A stretch of 64,000 nt of DNA, from NCBI RefSeq assembly GCF_007830295.1, contig NZ_VLKC01000002.1, positions 1,996,558-2,060,557 of the forward strand, given 5' to 3'. Under the pieces are notes generated by a model. That model had not been told where the DNA came from. It made no database searches and saw only the letters and a list, made by a program, of their open reading frames with translations. This document shows, in pieces, positions 43,660 to 53,133 of the stretch. The DNA comes from Sporomusa sp. KB1 (GTDB lineage Bacteria > Bacillota > Negativicutes > Sporomusales > Sporomusaceae). Position 1 is the stretch's first letter. The number at the start of each line of letters is the position of its first letter. Both the position numbers and the translations under genes were made by a program.

Positions 43660-44838
43660 ATGAGAAATATCTTTGATGGTATTAAAGTTATTGATTTCAC
43701 ATCCACCGCTGCAGGACCTACTGCGACCGCATTATTAGCTGACTTCGGAGCGGAAGTTATAAAAGTTGAACGTCCTAAAGTAGGTGACGATTCCAGACAG
43801 TTTATGCCACAGTTCGAGGGTAATAGCATGACGCATATGTGGTGTAATCGTGGAAAAAAATCACTCGTTGTCGATATGCAAGATCCTATTGGTGTAGAAA
43901 TCGTTGAGAAATTGATACTCCAAGCTGATATTGTGGTTGAAAGCTTTCGACCGGGAACAATGGCTAAGTTTGGGTTTGATTATGATAATTTAAAGAAAAT
44001 TAACCCGCGAATCATAATGTGTTCTGTTTCCGGCTATGGCCAGACAGGTCCTGATTCGCACAAGCCTGGCTATGATATAGTAGCCCAAGCTCTCAGTGGA
44101 GCAATGGATTTGACAGGTGATCCCGATGGCCCGCCAGTCAGGAGCGGTCTAGTATTGGCAGACTACTGTGCAGGGTATAATGCGTTTGCCGGAATGGTGG
44201 CGGCCTTGTACTACCGGGAGCGGACCGGTAAGGGTCAACATGTTGATATAGCCCTGCTTGATTGTCTAATTGGAATGAATAGCTTTGTGGAAGCGGCGGG
44301 TCTAGGACATAAACCAACTAGAACAGGTAATCATCATGGCATGTTGGCGCCTTTTGGCGTATTCAAAGGGAAATCCGAGTATGCCATAATTTGTGCGCCG
44401 AACCTCAAGCTATGGTCCTTACTTTGTACTGTTATGGGCAGAACGGATTTTATAGAGGATCCTTTATTCAACACTAGCCCGAATAGAATAAAAAATATTG
44501 ATAAAATGATCACGGAAATTGAACAATGGCTTAAGACGTTTGACAAAATTGATGAACCCGTAGCTATGATGGATAAGGCTGGTATTCCATGTGCTAAGAT
44601 TTTGACTTCAAATGACGTAATAAGCAATGAGCATCTGAAAGTGCGGGAGATGATTATCGAACTGGAAACTCCTAGTGGGAAGAAAATATCTGCCCGTGGT
44701 AACCACCTAAAGTTCTCGGAGGCTAAGGCGATCTTGCGGAAGGCACCGAAGCTGGGAGAACACGAAGATCAAATTCTCAAATTAATTGGCTACGACGATG
44801 TAAAAATTGCTGAGCTAAAAAGTAAGTGGGGTTGCTAA
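43660..44838 (+). CDS. Type III CoA-transferase (CaiB/BaiF family)
   Basis: Transfers CoA between acyl-CoA and a free carboxylic acid. The 392-residue protein has the family N-terminus (FDGIKVIDFTSTAAGPTATA), the CNRGKKSLVVD segment, catalytic Asp168 in LVLADYCAGY, and the GYDIVAQALSGAMDLTG region. The length matches CaiB, the carnitine/crotonobetaine CoA-transferase, and formyl-CoA transferase. The ATG at 43660 follows AGGGGGAG. Its neighbours (transporter, crotonase, acyl-CoA dehydrogenase and fix genes) suggest it loads an imported carboxylate with CoA by exchange with the reduced product. The substrate is not readable from sequence. Confidence 0.9.
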   Translation: MRNIFDGIKVIDFTSTAAGPTATALLADFGAEVIKVERPKVGDDSRQFMPQFEGNSMTHMWCNRGKKSLVVDMQDPIGVEIVEKLILQADIVVESFRPGTMAKFGFDYDNLKKINPRIIMCSVSGYGQTGPDSHKPGYDIVAQALSGAMDLTGDPDGPPVRSGLVLADYCAGYNAFAGMVAALYYRERTGKGQHVDIALLDCLIGMNSFVEAAGLGHKPTRTGNHHGMLAPFGVFKGKSEYAIICAPNLKLWSLLCTVMGRTDFIEDPLFNTSPNRIKNIDKMITEIEQWLKTFDKIDEPVAMMDKAGIPCAKILTSNDVISNEHLKVREMIIELETPSGKKISARGNHLKFSEAKAILRKAPKLGEHEDQILKLIGYDDVKIAELKSKWGC

Positions 44839-44892
44839 CAATTCGAAGCCGGGTTCTTTATATTATGTGAAGAAAGTGAGGCAGAATGTAAA

Positions 44893-46191
44893 ATGTCGGA
44901 GAAAATAGTGGGTAGCTTAGATATTGGAGCATCAGGAAACCCGACAAGACAGCGCTTTTTTATAGTATCAGTACTATTTATCGGTATTTTCATAGCGTTT
45001 CTAGACAGGGTAAATGTTTCTGTTCTCGTTGCAAATGAGCAATTTCTAATGGAAATGGGGATAAAAGGGCAACCGGTCAAAATCGGCATGTTGATGACAA
45101 GTTTTTTGGCGGCATATGGAATCGCACAAGTGGCATTAAGTCCCTTAGGGGACTATCTGGGGCCGCGCAAAGCTATGATAATAAGTATTGCTTTGTGGGG
45201 TGTAGCGATGTTAATGGGTGGCCTTGTCGCCACTTTTGCCATGATGATCATCGCTCGGATATTACTGGGAATTGGTGAAGGATTTTACTACCCAATGCAG
45301 ATTACGCTCATTAAGAATTGGTTTCCCCCTCAGGAGCGAGGGCGGGCTAATTCGATATGGCTTATTGGTCAATCGCTGGGACCGGCTATGGCTATGCCAT
45401 TTTTCGCCTATATTATTGGCAGTTTTGGCTGGCGGGAAAGTTTTTTTGTATGTTTTCTCGTAGGCTTAATACCTCTATATCTTTTCTGTTTCCATATAGC
45501 AGATACACCTCGTGAGCATAAAAAAGTTAACAGCCTTGAACTTAATCATATTGAGGAAGGCTTGGTAAAAGAGCGGAAACCGGAAGTTTCTGCTAGTAAG
45601 GAGACTTTCTGGCAACGTGTAAAGCTTTTTGCTAATGATTATAGGTTTTGGCTGGTGGTATTTTGGTATCTGGTAGTAAATTTCGTATTTTGGGGATTGG
45701 TGTCGTGGCTTCCAAGCTATCTGAAAGCGGCCCGGGGTTTTTCGTGGGAGGAGATGGGATGGCTCGCATCGTTACCATTTATCTTCGGAATAGTATTTAA
45801 AGCTATAACCGGTTACATTATCGACCGTGTTGGAAGGTGCGCGCCGTTCCAATTGGCAGCTATTTTCTTCACAGGCTTATGCGTTTATTTAGCCGCCATC
45901 GTTCCCGGAAAATACTTTTCGGCGATGCTGCTGTCTTTGTCTGTCGGCTTTATCGGAGTATGTACTACGACTGCCTGGACACTATTGCAGAAGTTAGTAC
46001 CGACTAAATCGATATCGACTGCTACAGGAACAATGAGCGGAATTTCCACTGGTTTTTCGGCGCTATCGCCGGTGATTATAGGAATTTGTATTAGTATGAC
46101 CGGAAGTTATGATGGCGGTTTGTTTTGTATGGTTGGAATGACGGTGCTAGCATCGCTGGCTATGTCTGTCTTGGTAATTCAAAAATACTAA
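44893..46191 (+). CDS. MFS transporter, anion:cation symporter type
   Basis: A 432-residue major facilitator with about 12 helices and a central charged loop near residue 210. The helix 1 signature FIAFLDRVNVSVLVANE corresponds to the LDRxNxSxA pattern of the ACS family (glucarate, galactonate, phthalate and hydroxyphenylacetate carriers), and the loop 2-3 motif is GDYLGPRKAM. The ATG at 44893 follows GTGAGGCAG. Placed between the CoA-transferase and crotonase genes, it probably imports the carboxylate these enzymes act on. Its family differs from the BCCT carrier CaiT of carnitine operons, which argues against a quaternary ammonium substrate. Confidence 0.88.
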   Translation: MSEKIVGSLDIGASGNPTRQRFFIVSVLFIGIFIAFLDRVNVSVLVANEQFLMEMGIKGQPVKIGMLMTSFLAAYGIAQVALSPLGDYLGPRKAMIISIALWGVAMLMGGLVATFAMMIIARILLGIGEGFYYPMQITLIKNWFPPQERGRANSIWLIGQSLGPAMAMPFFAYIIGSFGWRESFFVCFLVGLIPLYLFCFHIADTPREHKKVNSLELNHIEEGLVKERKPEVSASKETFWQRVKLFANDYRFWLVVFWYLVVNFVFWGLVSWLPSYLKAARGFSWEEMGWLASLPFIFGIVFKAITGYIIDRVGRCAPFQLAAIFFTGLCVYLAAIVPGKYFSAMLLSLSVGFIGVCTTTAWTLLQKLVPTKSISTATGTMSGISTGFSALSPVIIGICISMTGSYDGGLFCMVGMTVLASLAMSVLVIQKY

Positions 46192-46283
46192 TAATGCCGG
46201 GGAATTTTGTCAGGGCATTTGTGCTGCAGGGACCAATCGTTTATTAGATATGACGACAAATATATTAAAAGGAGTGGAAAACA

Positions 46284-47069
46284 ATGAGTTTCAACAATAT
46301 TATTTTGGAAAATAAGGATGGGATTGGTTTTATTACTTTAAACGATCCTGAGAACCGGAATACTGTTTCTGGTCCTATTGTTGGTGAGTTGGGTCAGTGT
46401 CTTGACGAATGCAATGATGATCCAAACGTGCGTGCTATTGTCATACGCGGAGCAGGAAGCGTTTTCAGTGCCGGAGGTAATATAAAAGCCATGAAGGAAA
46501 GACTCGAAAAGGGGATTGATTATCGAGCTAATATGAGAAATTTGGGAACAATTATCGTGAAAATCAGGAATATCCGCAAGCCGGTTATAGCATCTATTCA
46601 CGGAGCCGCCGCCGGTGCTGGGTTAAGCCTAGCTCTGGTTTGCGATTTTCGTATAATGGTAGAGGATACAAAGTGTGTATTCGCTTTTGTTAACTTGGGT
46701 TTGATTCCTGACTGCGGTGCTCCTTTACCGCTTGTTAAGATGGTTGGTGCAGCAAGAGCCACAGAACTGCTCATGACTGGAAGAATGTTTACCGGCAAGG
46801 AAGCGTATGATTGGGGGCTTGTTAATCAAATCGTGCCTCACGATCAATTGGAAGCAGCAACCATGAAATTTGCGAAGAAGCTGGCGCAGGGGCCGACTGT
46901 TGCTTACGGCATGATAAAGGCAATGATAAATAGAAATGCATTCGGCGGCCTGGAATTGGAACTTGACAACGAAGTAGAGTTTCAGAGTCTATGCGCCCGG
47001 ACAGAGGATCATATAGGAGCCGTTGACGCTTTCATTGAAAAGAGAAAGCCTGTCTTTCAAGGACGTTAG
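46284..47069 (+). CDS. Crotonase-fold protein (enoyl-CoA isomerase/hydratase-like) without the hydratase glutamates
   Basis: A 261-residue crotonase superfamily member. Oxyanion-hole segments FSAGGNIKAM and HGAAAGAGLSLALV are present. Alignment by eye to enoyl-CoA hydratase places Ser115 and Phe135 where the two catalytic glutamates (144 and 164 in rat numbering) belong, so water addition by the usual mechanism is unlikely. Asp143 in LGLIPDCG corresponds to the acidic residue used in PaaG-type enoyl-CoA isomerases. I therefore prefer double-bond isomerisation or another crotonase reaction. The ATG at 46284 follows AAGGAG. It lies 92 bp after the transporter and 63 bp before the dehydrogenase. 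Confidence 0.85.
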   Translation: MSFNNIILENKDGIGFITLNDPENRNTVSGPIVGELGQCLDECNDDPNVRAIVIRGAGSVFSAGGNIKAMKERLEKGIDYRANMRNLGTIIVKIRNIRKPVIASIHGAAAGAGLSLALVCDFRIMVEDTKCVFAFVNLGLIPDCGAPLPLVKMVGAARATELLMTGRMFTGKEAYDWGLVNQIVPHDQLEAATMKFAKKLAQGPTVAYGMIKAMINRNAFGGLELELDNEVEFQSLCARTEDHIGAVDAFIEKRKPVFQGR

Positions 47070-47132
47070 TTGAAACAAATAAAGTAAAGCGGTATACAGG
47101 TTAGTGAGAAAGATTATGGGGGTAAAAGAAAA

Positions 47133-48263
47133 ATGACAATTATGCTAAGCGAGGAACAACAGCTAATTCGCAATATCGCGCGGGAATTTGCGGTCAATGA
47201 AATTCGACCACAGATCAAGGAAATTGATGGCATGGAGGAGGTTCATGCTAAACTGAATGCCCGTATTGGTGAATTGGGATTCAGGGGGATTATGCTCCCG
47301 GAGGAATGGGGCGGTCTTGGACAGAATCTTACTACACAAGTATTAGTTGCGGAAGAAATTGCCAAGGAAAGTGTTATAATGTCAATATGGGCAGGCAACC
47401 CAATGGCTACAACAATCTTGAAGGCGGGTACTGCAGGGCAAAAGGAAAAGTATCTGCGGCGACTAGTTACTGGTGAATTCAGCATGGGTTTTGGTTTTAC
47501 TGAGCCGACTGCGGGTTCCGATGCATCTAATATTCAAACTACTGCAGTAAAGGATGGCGACGAATGGGTCATTAACGGGACAAAAATTTTTATTACTGGT
47601 TGCCTCCATCGTGATGCATACTTAGTATCTGCGCTAACCAATGAGACTGCGCCCGGCGGGATATCCGCATTTATCGTGGAACGAGACTTCCCGGGCTTTT
47701 CCTCAGGTGCGTGTTATAAAAAGCTTGGTATCCACGGCTCTGAGACAGGCGAGCTTTATCTGAAGAATTGCCGTGTTCCGGCTGAAAACATGATGGGAGC
47801 CGAGAACAAAGGGCTCCATGTGGTTTTTCATGCGCTTGATATGGGCCGCGTAAAAGCAGCCGCTGTTGCCCTAGGTAATGCCGTAGGCGCTTTTGAAGAG
47901 GCGGTAACTTATGCCCAACAACGTGTACAGTTTGGCAAGCCGATTTCGAAGTTGCAAACAATTCAGCATTACACCGCTGATATGTTAGCGGAAATAGAAG
48001 TGACCAGAGCAATGGTTTACCATGCCGCCGCTTTGGCTGATGCTAATCAGCCATTCGCTCGTGAGGCATCCATCGCAAAGATGTGGGCAACGGAGATGGG
48101 CAGCCGGGTAACCGATAGGGCTCTCCAGATTTGTGGCGGTTACGGTCTGACGGAAGATAGCGGCATGGAGCGACGTTATCGTGATGCCAGGGTTCTGCGC
48201 ATCATCGAGGGGACCACCGAGATACAGAAGATGATCATTGCCAGGACTATATTTCCTAAATAA
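47133..48263 (+). CDS. Acyl-CoA dehydrogenase
   Basis: FAD flavoprotein interconverting acyl-CoA and enoyl-CoA. The 376-residue protein has the standard middle-domain signatures FGFTEPTAGSDAS and the C-terminal CGGYGLTED, with catalytic Glu359 in IIEGTTEIQ. The ATG at 47133 follows GGGGG. In a cai/fix-like setting such an enzyme (compare CaiA) runs as an enoyl-CoA reductase taking electrons from a Fix/Etf flavoprotein. The fixAB genes lie 2.7 kb downstream with the same kind of promoter. A strong hairpin closes this four-gene operon. Confidence 0.92.
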   Translation: MTIMLSEEQQLIRNIAREFAVNEIRPQIKEIDGMEEVHAKLNARIGELGFRGIMLPEEWGGLGQNLTTQVLVAEEIAKESVIMSIWAGNPMATTILKAGTAGQKEKYLRRLVTGEFSMGFGFTEPTAGSDASNIQTTAVKDGDEWVINGTKIFITGCLHRDAYLVSALTNETAPGGISAFIVERDFPGFSSGACYKKLGIHGSETGELYLKNCRVPAENMMGAENKGLHVVFHALDMGRVKAAAVALGNAVGAFEEAVTYAQQRVQFGKPISKLQTIQHYTADMLAEIEVTRAMVYHAAALADANQPFAREASIAKMWATEMGSRVTDRALQICGGYGLTEDSGMERRYRDARVLRIIEGTTEIQKMIIARTIFPK

Positions 48264-48396
48264 TGATACATTAAGGTGTTCCAGATCGGGTTTCTAGGGG
48301 CGGGATAAACAATAACGAGATGTAATGATTCTGTTCCGTGTGATATTTGCCTTCGTTTGTATCATGTTATTAGTGAACGGAATCAATATAAAAGAA

Positions 48397-48439
48397 ACGG
48401 GGTGCTCTTGAACCTTTATTGGTCAAAAGAGCACCCCGT
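48397..48439. terminator. Convergent terminator between the dehydrogenase and activator genes
   Basis: Perfect 13-bp stem ACGGGGTGCTCTT with its complement and a loop of 17 bases, followed by T-rich sequence on the + strand and fairly T-rich sequence on the - strand. It sits between two convergent genes and may serve both. Confidence 0.85.
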
Positions 48440-48476
48440 GTTTTGTGTTTTTACTAAGCCAAAACATAATTAGTTC

Positions 48477-50417
48477 TTATTTCAGACCGTATTTGTACAT
48501 TTTCTGATACATTGTATTGCGGGAAATCCCAACCTCTTTCGCGGCGTGAGAAACATTACCTTGATGCTTAGATAGTGCTTTAGCAATAAGCTCTTTCTCA
48601 TTGTATATTAGTGTCATCTTATCTATTTTTTCCAAATTAGGACGGAATTCGAGGATCTCAACCGGAAGTAAGTCGGGAGTAATTTTGTCTGATCGAGAAA
48701 AAATTACGGCATTTTCAATTATATTGGATAACTCACGAATATTACCAGGCCAATTATATTGATAGAGAAGATTACTTGTCTCTTGCGTTAGGCTCATTTT
48801 TTGTAGACAAAAAAGAGTTGAAAAATAATTAACATAATGGTTAGCAATTACTAAAATATCATCTTTCCTATCACGTAATGGAGGCAGAGTAATATGGATG
48901 ACTTTTAAACGATAATATAAATCATCCCGAAATAAATTATCTGCAACACACTTTTTCAAGTCTCTGTTAGTTGCAGCAATAATTCTTACATCAACCTTTT
49001 TGGGTGCATGTTCTCCCAGGCGAATCACTGTTCTATCCTGAATAAACCGGAGAAGGCTAACCTGCATATCTAAAGGCATTTCACCAATCTCATCCAATAA
49101 TAGCGTGCCCCCATCGGCTAGTTCTAACTTGCCGATCCGCCCACCTTTCTTGCCCCCGGTAAAAGTACCTTCGGCATATCCAAACAATTCACTCTCAAGA
49201 AGACTGCTCTGAATAGCACCGCAGTTAATGGCTATAAACGGTTTTGCTGCCCTGTTACTGGCATCATGGATTGCCTTGGCAAAAAGCTCCTTACCAGTAC
49301 CACTCTCGCCATCAATGAGTACGTTGGCCGGTATTTGTGAGGCTCGCGTAGCAATGTCAATTAAATTTTTTTTAATAAAACTATTGCCGATGATTTTAGC
49401 AAATGGATTGCCAGACCACTCGACCGGTACTATGGGGGGCCTGTCTTTCGTTGTATCAATCACATTGAACATAAGCATAGTGTGTTGTTTTTGATTTAGC
49501 CATCTGACGGTCTTGCTGCTCTGTGCCGCACAGATGTAAGTCATTTGCGGTATTTTGAGTGTAAAATAATTGGGTTCATTAACTAATGAATTAGAAATTA
49601 CTTCATTGAGTGTAATACCTAAGTCATAGCATGACTTTCCAATTAGATTGCTTTTATTTTGCTCTATGGCTAAAAAGTTTCTGCAGGAAGCATTGGCATT
49701 AATGATCTGCCCCTCGTTATCAATAATTAAAATGGGGGCTGCTATCTGATTTATCATTTGCGTAAAGTATTTATTTGACTCAAGCATTTTTTTCCGAGCA
49801 ACTACCTTGTTTTGAAGCAAGTTTTCTAACAGTTGAGTGGCTGCTATCACAAAACTTAGTGGCTGATCAGGTATCTTTCCGAACGAATTACTTAATGCCA
49901 GAATCCCTAATATATTATTGGCGTTGTCTTTAATGGGAGCCGCTCCACCATAGGAAGTCTTGCACGTGACTCTATATACTTCCTGTCCCCCCAATTCAAG
50001 CGGGGCCTTTTCTGCCAATACTGCAGCCGTCAAAGTTGTACCGGTTGTTGCTTCGGTTATTCTTTTTTTTAATATAGTGGGGAAAGGACTTTTCCAAGTG
50101 CACGAATCCATAACCACGCCGCTTTGGTCCGATAGATGAACGATGGTATCTTGAAAATATTTGGTATTGGTGGCATACATATATTGCATAATCGGTCTTG
50201 CGAACTCAATTAATTCGGCATTATCCTCTAAAACCTGGTTGTACTCATCGTTGTTTATATTTCTAGGCTTGGGTCCCCACGGATTTACAGACCTACTCCT
50301 TTGCCATGAGTTTGAAATTTCTGGTCTAACCAAATTAGGAGGTACAATCCCGCTAGTAATAAATTTATGATAAGCCTCGCTGATTCTATGCCAGTTATTC
50401 TTTTTCAGTAACTCCAT
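48477..50417 (-). CDS. Sigma-54-dependent activator, AcoR-like
   Basis: Enhancer-binding protein of about 646 residues. The N-terminus has the AcoR-type segment [10 protein letters not shown] and a GAF-like sensor region; a PAS domain lies at about 210-300 ([19 protein letters not shown]). The AAA+ domain has Walker A GESGTGKE at about 370, the sigma-54 contact loop written GTFTGG at about 416, Walker [10 protein letters not shown], and [10 protein letters not shown] Fis-type helix-turn-helix ends the protein ([16 protein letters not shown]). The ATG at 50417 has an ideal GGAGG 6 bases upstream; an open extension to 50498 has none. No receiver domain, so it probably senses a small ligand such as the pathway substrate. 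It lies between the two sigma-54 operons it likely drives. Confidence 0.92.
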   Translation of the reverse strand: MELLKKNNWHRISEAYHKFITSGIVPPNLVRPEISNSWQRSRSVNPWGPKPRNINNDEYNQVLEDNAELIEFARPIMQYMYATNTKYFQDTIVHLSDQSGVVMDSCTWKSPFPTILKKRITEATTGTTLTAAVLAEKAPLELGGQEVYRVTCKTSYGGAAPIKDNANNILGILALSNSFGKIPDQPLSFVIAATQLLENLLQNKVVARKKMLESNKYFTQMINQIAAPILIIDNEGQIINANASCRNFLAIEQNKSNLIGKSCYDLGITLNEVISNSLVNEPNYFTLKIPQMTYICAAQSSKTVRWLNQKQHTMLMFNVIDTTKDRPPIVPVEWSGNPFAKIIGNSFIKKNLIDIATRASQIPANVLIDGESGTGKELFAKAIHDASNRAAKPFIAINCGAIQSSLLESELFGYAEGTFTGGKKGGRIGKLELADGGTLLLDEIGEMPLDMQVSLLRFIQDRTVIRLGEHAPKKVDVRIIAATNRDLKKCVADNLFRDDLYYRLKVIHITLPPLRDRKDDILVIANHYVNYFSTLFCLQKMSLTQETSNLLYQYNWPGNIRELSNIIENAVIFSRSDKITPDLLPVEILEFRPNLEKIDKMTLIYNEKELIAKALSKHQGNVSHAAKEVGISRNTMYQKMYKYGLK

Positions 50418-50738
50418 CTGATCCTCCAGACTCTTCCTAGAAGGCAATACATATTCGGCTATGAACAGGCCAAATGGTTTATCTTTTGACAGCCCCATGC
50501 AAAAAATGTTTATATGGCAGTCGGTTTTCCTTCACTCAATTTTCAAGTCGCTATTATAAAATATGATTCGACAGTTGGAACAAGATCCCTTTAATTAATT
50601 GCAAATTAATTACAAAGTTAAAATACGCTGTATGCTGAACAAAAGGATAGCTGATTTTTGAATACTGTCGAGTTACCGTATTCAGTACTTTATATTAGTA
50701 CGCGGAATTCGGCTTGGTGGCTCGGAACTGTTAAGTAT

Positions 50739-50750
50739 GTGTCATGACAC
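50739..50750. promoter_or_regulatory. Perfect 12-bp palindrome, candidate activator site
   Basis: GTGTCATGACAC, 91 bp before the -24 element of fixA. Its core TGTCATGACA resembles TGTAATGACA at 43134 upstream of the other operon promoter. Confidence 0.6.
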
Positions 50751-50841
50751 TTGTAATAGGTCGGGACGGTTTTTAAATAGAATTGTAAAAAAATTCAGGG
50801 AGAGTCCTTGTGCATTTAAGGAATAAAGGCATTGATTAAAT

Positions 50842-50858
50842 TTGGCACGGTATTTGCA
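50842..50858 (+). promoter_or_regulatory. Sigma-54 (-24/-12) promoter of the fix operon
   Basis: TTGGCACGGTATTTGCA, the best consensus match in the window (TGGCAC-N5-TTGCA), 83 bp before the fixA start. Confidence 0.9.
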
Positions 50859-50941
50859 TTAATATTAATTGACAATTAAGGAAGCTGTGAAAACTGCTTT
50901 CTGTGAGTCGGAGATAGAATTAATATCAGGAGGGGTAAAGA

Positions 50942-51712
50942 ATGTCTAAAGTGATTGCCTGCTACAAATGGGTAGTAGATGAAGCCGACATTAGAATTAA
51001 ATCAGATCTTTCACTAGATATCAGCAAAGCAAAATGGAAAATCAGCGACTATGATAAAAATGCTATCGAAGCGGCAGTACAGGTTGCCCGAACTTTAGGA
51101 GGAAAAGCGGCAACGTTGACCTTTGGTGGAGCCAATGCCAAGCAATCATTGAAAGATGCTCTTTCCAGAGGGCCGGCAGAAGGATACTGGATAAATAGCC
51201 AGCTGGCCGAAGCTGCTGATGGGTTTGTTACCGTAAAAGCCTTGGCAGCCGCTATTAATAAGATTGCAAATACAAGTCTGGTAATCTGCGCCGAAGGCTC
51301 CAGTGATGTTTACGCAAGGCAAACAGCGCCCAGACTTGGAGCAGTGCTTGACTGGCCTGTAATCACATCAGTATGCAAAATTGAAATTAATGGCAATACC
51401 TTGACAGCTCAAAAGAAAATGGATGATTGCATTGAAACAGTTGTAGTCGAGCTTCCGGCTATAGTGGCAGTTCTTCCAGAGATAAACGAGGCGCCATTGC
51501 CAAATCTCAAGGCTGTTATAGAGGCAGGCCGAAAGCCGGTCACCGAATTCACAGCGGAAGATTTGGGTACAGCCGATACAAAAGCAAAGGTGCAATTGCA
51601 GTCATTGAAAGCATATATCATGAAACGCAAGAATATTACCATTGCTGAGGGCGAGGCTTCCTGCAAAGTTAAAGAGCTAGTAGCAAACCTTAAAAAGGAG
51701 GGTGTTCTCTAA
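50942..51712 (+). CDS. fixA: Electron transfer flavoprotein beta subunit, FixA type
   Basis: Beta subunit of an Etf-family complex, 256 residues. The N-terminus (KVIACYKWVVDEADIRI, then SLDISKAKWKISDYDKNAIEAA) and LSRGPAEGYW follow the FixA pattern seen in carnitine-type operons. The ATG at 50942 follows AGGAGGGG. It overlaps fixB by one base. With FixB, FixC and FixX it should form a membrane-associated complex that passes electrons to an enoyl-CoA reductase, possibly by flavin-based bifurcation from NADH as known for FixABCX. That activity is family knowledge and not shown here. Confidence 0.9.
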   Translation: MSKVIACYKWVVDEADIRIKSDLSLDISKAKWKISDYDKNAIEAAVQVARTLGGKAATLTFGGANAKQSLKDALSRGPAEGYWINSQLAEAADGFVTVKALAAAINKIANTSLVICAEGSSDVYARQTAPRLGAVLDWPVITSVCKIEINGNTLTAQKKMDDCIETVVVELPAIVAVLPEINEAPLPNLKAVIEAGRKPVTEFTAEDLGTADTKAKVQLQSLKAYIMKRKNITIAEGEASCKVKELVANLKKEGVL

Positions 51713-52626
51713 TGGGCGGTATATATATTTACAGCGACAGAACAATTATGGCTGCCGAGCTTATTGGGTTTGCCAAGAAGTCCGGAAAATCCGCTAATGT
51801 AATAACATTTAATGAAACTGCCGCGAATGAAATAGCCCAATACGGTGCTGACCAAGTTTACGTCTTTAAAGGAGACAGTCCCTTGGCCGAAAATTATGCC
51901 AAAGCGGTAGCAGATTTTTTGAGGAACGAGAGGGCAGAGCTTTTTGTTGTCGGAGCCACTGCACGGGGAAGAGACATAGCCGCCAGAGTCGCAGGCTATC
52001 TCGAATGCAGCCTGCTAAGCGAGGTTTCAACAATTGTACTCGAAGGAGGAACCGTGTCTACCACCAGAATGGTGTACGGCGGAGCGGTGATTCAGTCGGA
52101 GGCTGCGGCAGGTATGGCTGTGGTCACGATACCTTCGGGCAAATTTGAAGCCGTTCAAGGCGGAACTTCCGAAGTCGCAATAGTTAGTGTCAAGGCGGAT
52201 GATAGAGTCTCGCTGCTTGAGTCTACACCGATAGTAAGAAGTGAAGTAGATCTATCCGCTGCTGACAAAATAGTTTGTATTGGCTTAGGAATGGAGAAAA
52301 AGGAAGACATGCAGCTAGCCATTGATTTAGCCGAGGTACTTGGGGCAGAAATCGGCTGTACCAGAAGCGTGTCAGAAGAGAAACATTGGCTGCCTAACTA
52401 TATTGGTATTTCCGGTCTAACAATCAGGCCTTCTCTCTATTTAGCCATGGGTGTATCGGGTCAGGTGCAACATTTAGTAGGGGTTAGAGATTCGAAAATT
52501 ATTGTCGCTATAAATACAAATGAGAAGGCACCAATTTTTAACGGCGCAGATTATGGCATAGTAGGCGACTTGTACGAGATAGCACCGCTTCTTACTAAAG
52601 AACTAAAAAGTACGAATGCTGGCTAG
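51712..52626 (+). CDS. fixB: Electron transfer flavoprotein alpha subunit, FixB type
   Basis: Alpha subunit partner of FixA, 304 residues. The C-terminal FAD-binding domain shows the conserved run: ISGLTIRPSLYLAMGVSG, then QVQHLVGVRDSKIIVAINT and APIFNGADYGIVGDL, all typical of EtfA/FixB. There is no N-terminal ferredoxin extension. Its ATG overlaps the fixA stop (TAATG), giving tight translational coupling. Length and motifs are normal. Likely partners are FixA, the FixC dehydrogenase encoded at 53134 and the acyl-CoA dehydrogenase at 47133. Confidence 0.92.
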   Translation: MGGIYIYSDRTIMAAELIGFAKKSGKSANVITFNETAANEIAQYGADQVYVFKGDSPLAENYAKAVADFLRNERAELFVVGATARGRDIAARVAGYLECSLLSEVSTIVLEGGTVSTTRMVYGGAVIQSEAAAGMAVVTIPSGKFEAVQGGTSEVAIVSVKADDRVSLLESTPIVRSEVDLSAADKIVCIGLGMEKKEDMQLAIDLAEVLGAEIGCTRSVSEEKHWLPNYIGISGLTIRPSLYLAMGVSGQVQHLVGVRDSKIIVAINTNEKAPIFNGADYGIVGDLYEIAPLLTKELKSTNAG

Positions 52627-52679
52627 AGATAGTCAGGCGGCAGCTCTTTAAACCCCGGCCTGAAGGGAGGAGAAAGTGT

Positions 52680-52973
52680 ATGGGAATAGGAAAAATAGAA
52701 GCCCCCGAATTATTAGGCCTAAACAAGTTCAATGTGGACGAAGAGAATGCTCATATCGAATTAAAAAAGGACATCTGTGTTAAATGTGAAGACAAGCCTT
52801 GCCTTTTTGTTTGCCCGGCAGTTCTTTATAACCTGGAAAAGAGTGGAGAGGTGAGTTTTGACTTTGCCGGGTGCCTGGAATGTGGTACTTGCCGGGTAGT
52901 GTGCAAGAATAAAGGTATAGTCAAATGGACTTATCCCCGAGGTACTTTCGGGGTAAATTTCAGATTCGGTTGA
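52680..52973 (+). CDS. fixX: Ferredoxin-like protein FixX
   Basis: A 97-residue iron-sulfur protein with the FixX/EtfQO ferredoxin signature: CVKCEDKPCLFVCPAVLY and, later, CLECGTCRVVCKNKGI, followed by the conserved WTYPRGTFGVNFRFG end. The ATG at 52680 follows GGGAGGAG. In FixABCX the protein passes electrons between FixC and a carrier such as quinone or ferredoxin. The order here is fixA-fixB-fixX-fixC, with X before C, unlike the common ABCX order. A 160-bp gap without a clear terminator separates it from fixC. Confidence 0.92.
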   Translation: MGIGKIEAPELLGLNKFNVDEENAHIELKKDICVKCEDKPCLFVCPAVLYNLEKSGEVSFDFAGCLECGTCRVVCKNKGIVKWTYPRGTFGVNFRFG

Positions 52974-53133
52974 GTTTTGAGTCATTCCTGCGGAGGAAAA
53001 TGTCCTCAATGCATTCTTCCTTGGAATTTGACTTTGGGATTTATACTCTGGAAAGTGTATTTGACAACTATATAAGCAAGCGATAGGGTATAGCCATTTT
53101 GGGTTCTAAAACCCGAGAAGGGGGTGATTTTAT

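Noticed and set aside
50418..50498. 27-codon extension of the AcoR-like activator
   Set aside because: The ATG at 50498 has no ribosome site, whereas that at 50417 has GGAGG at ideal spacing. The extension cannot be fully excluded.
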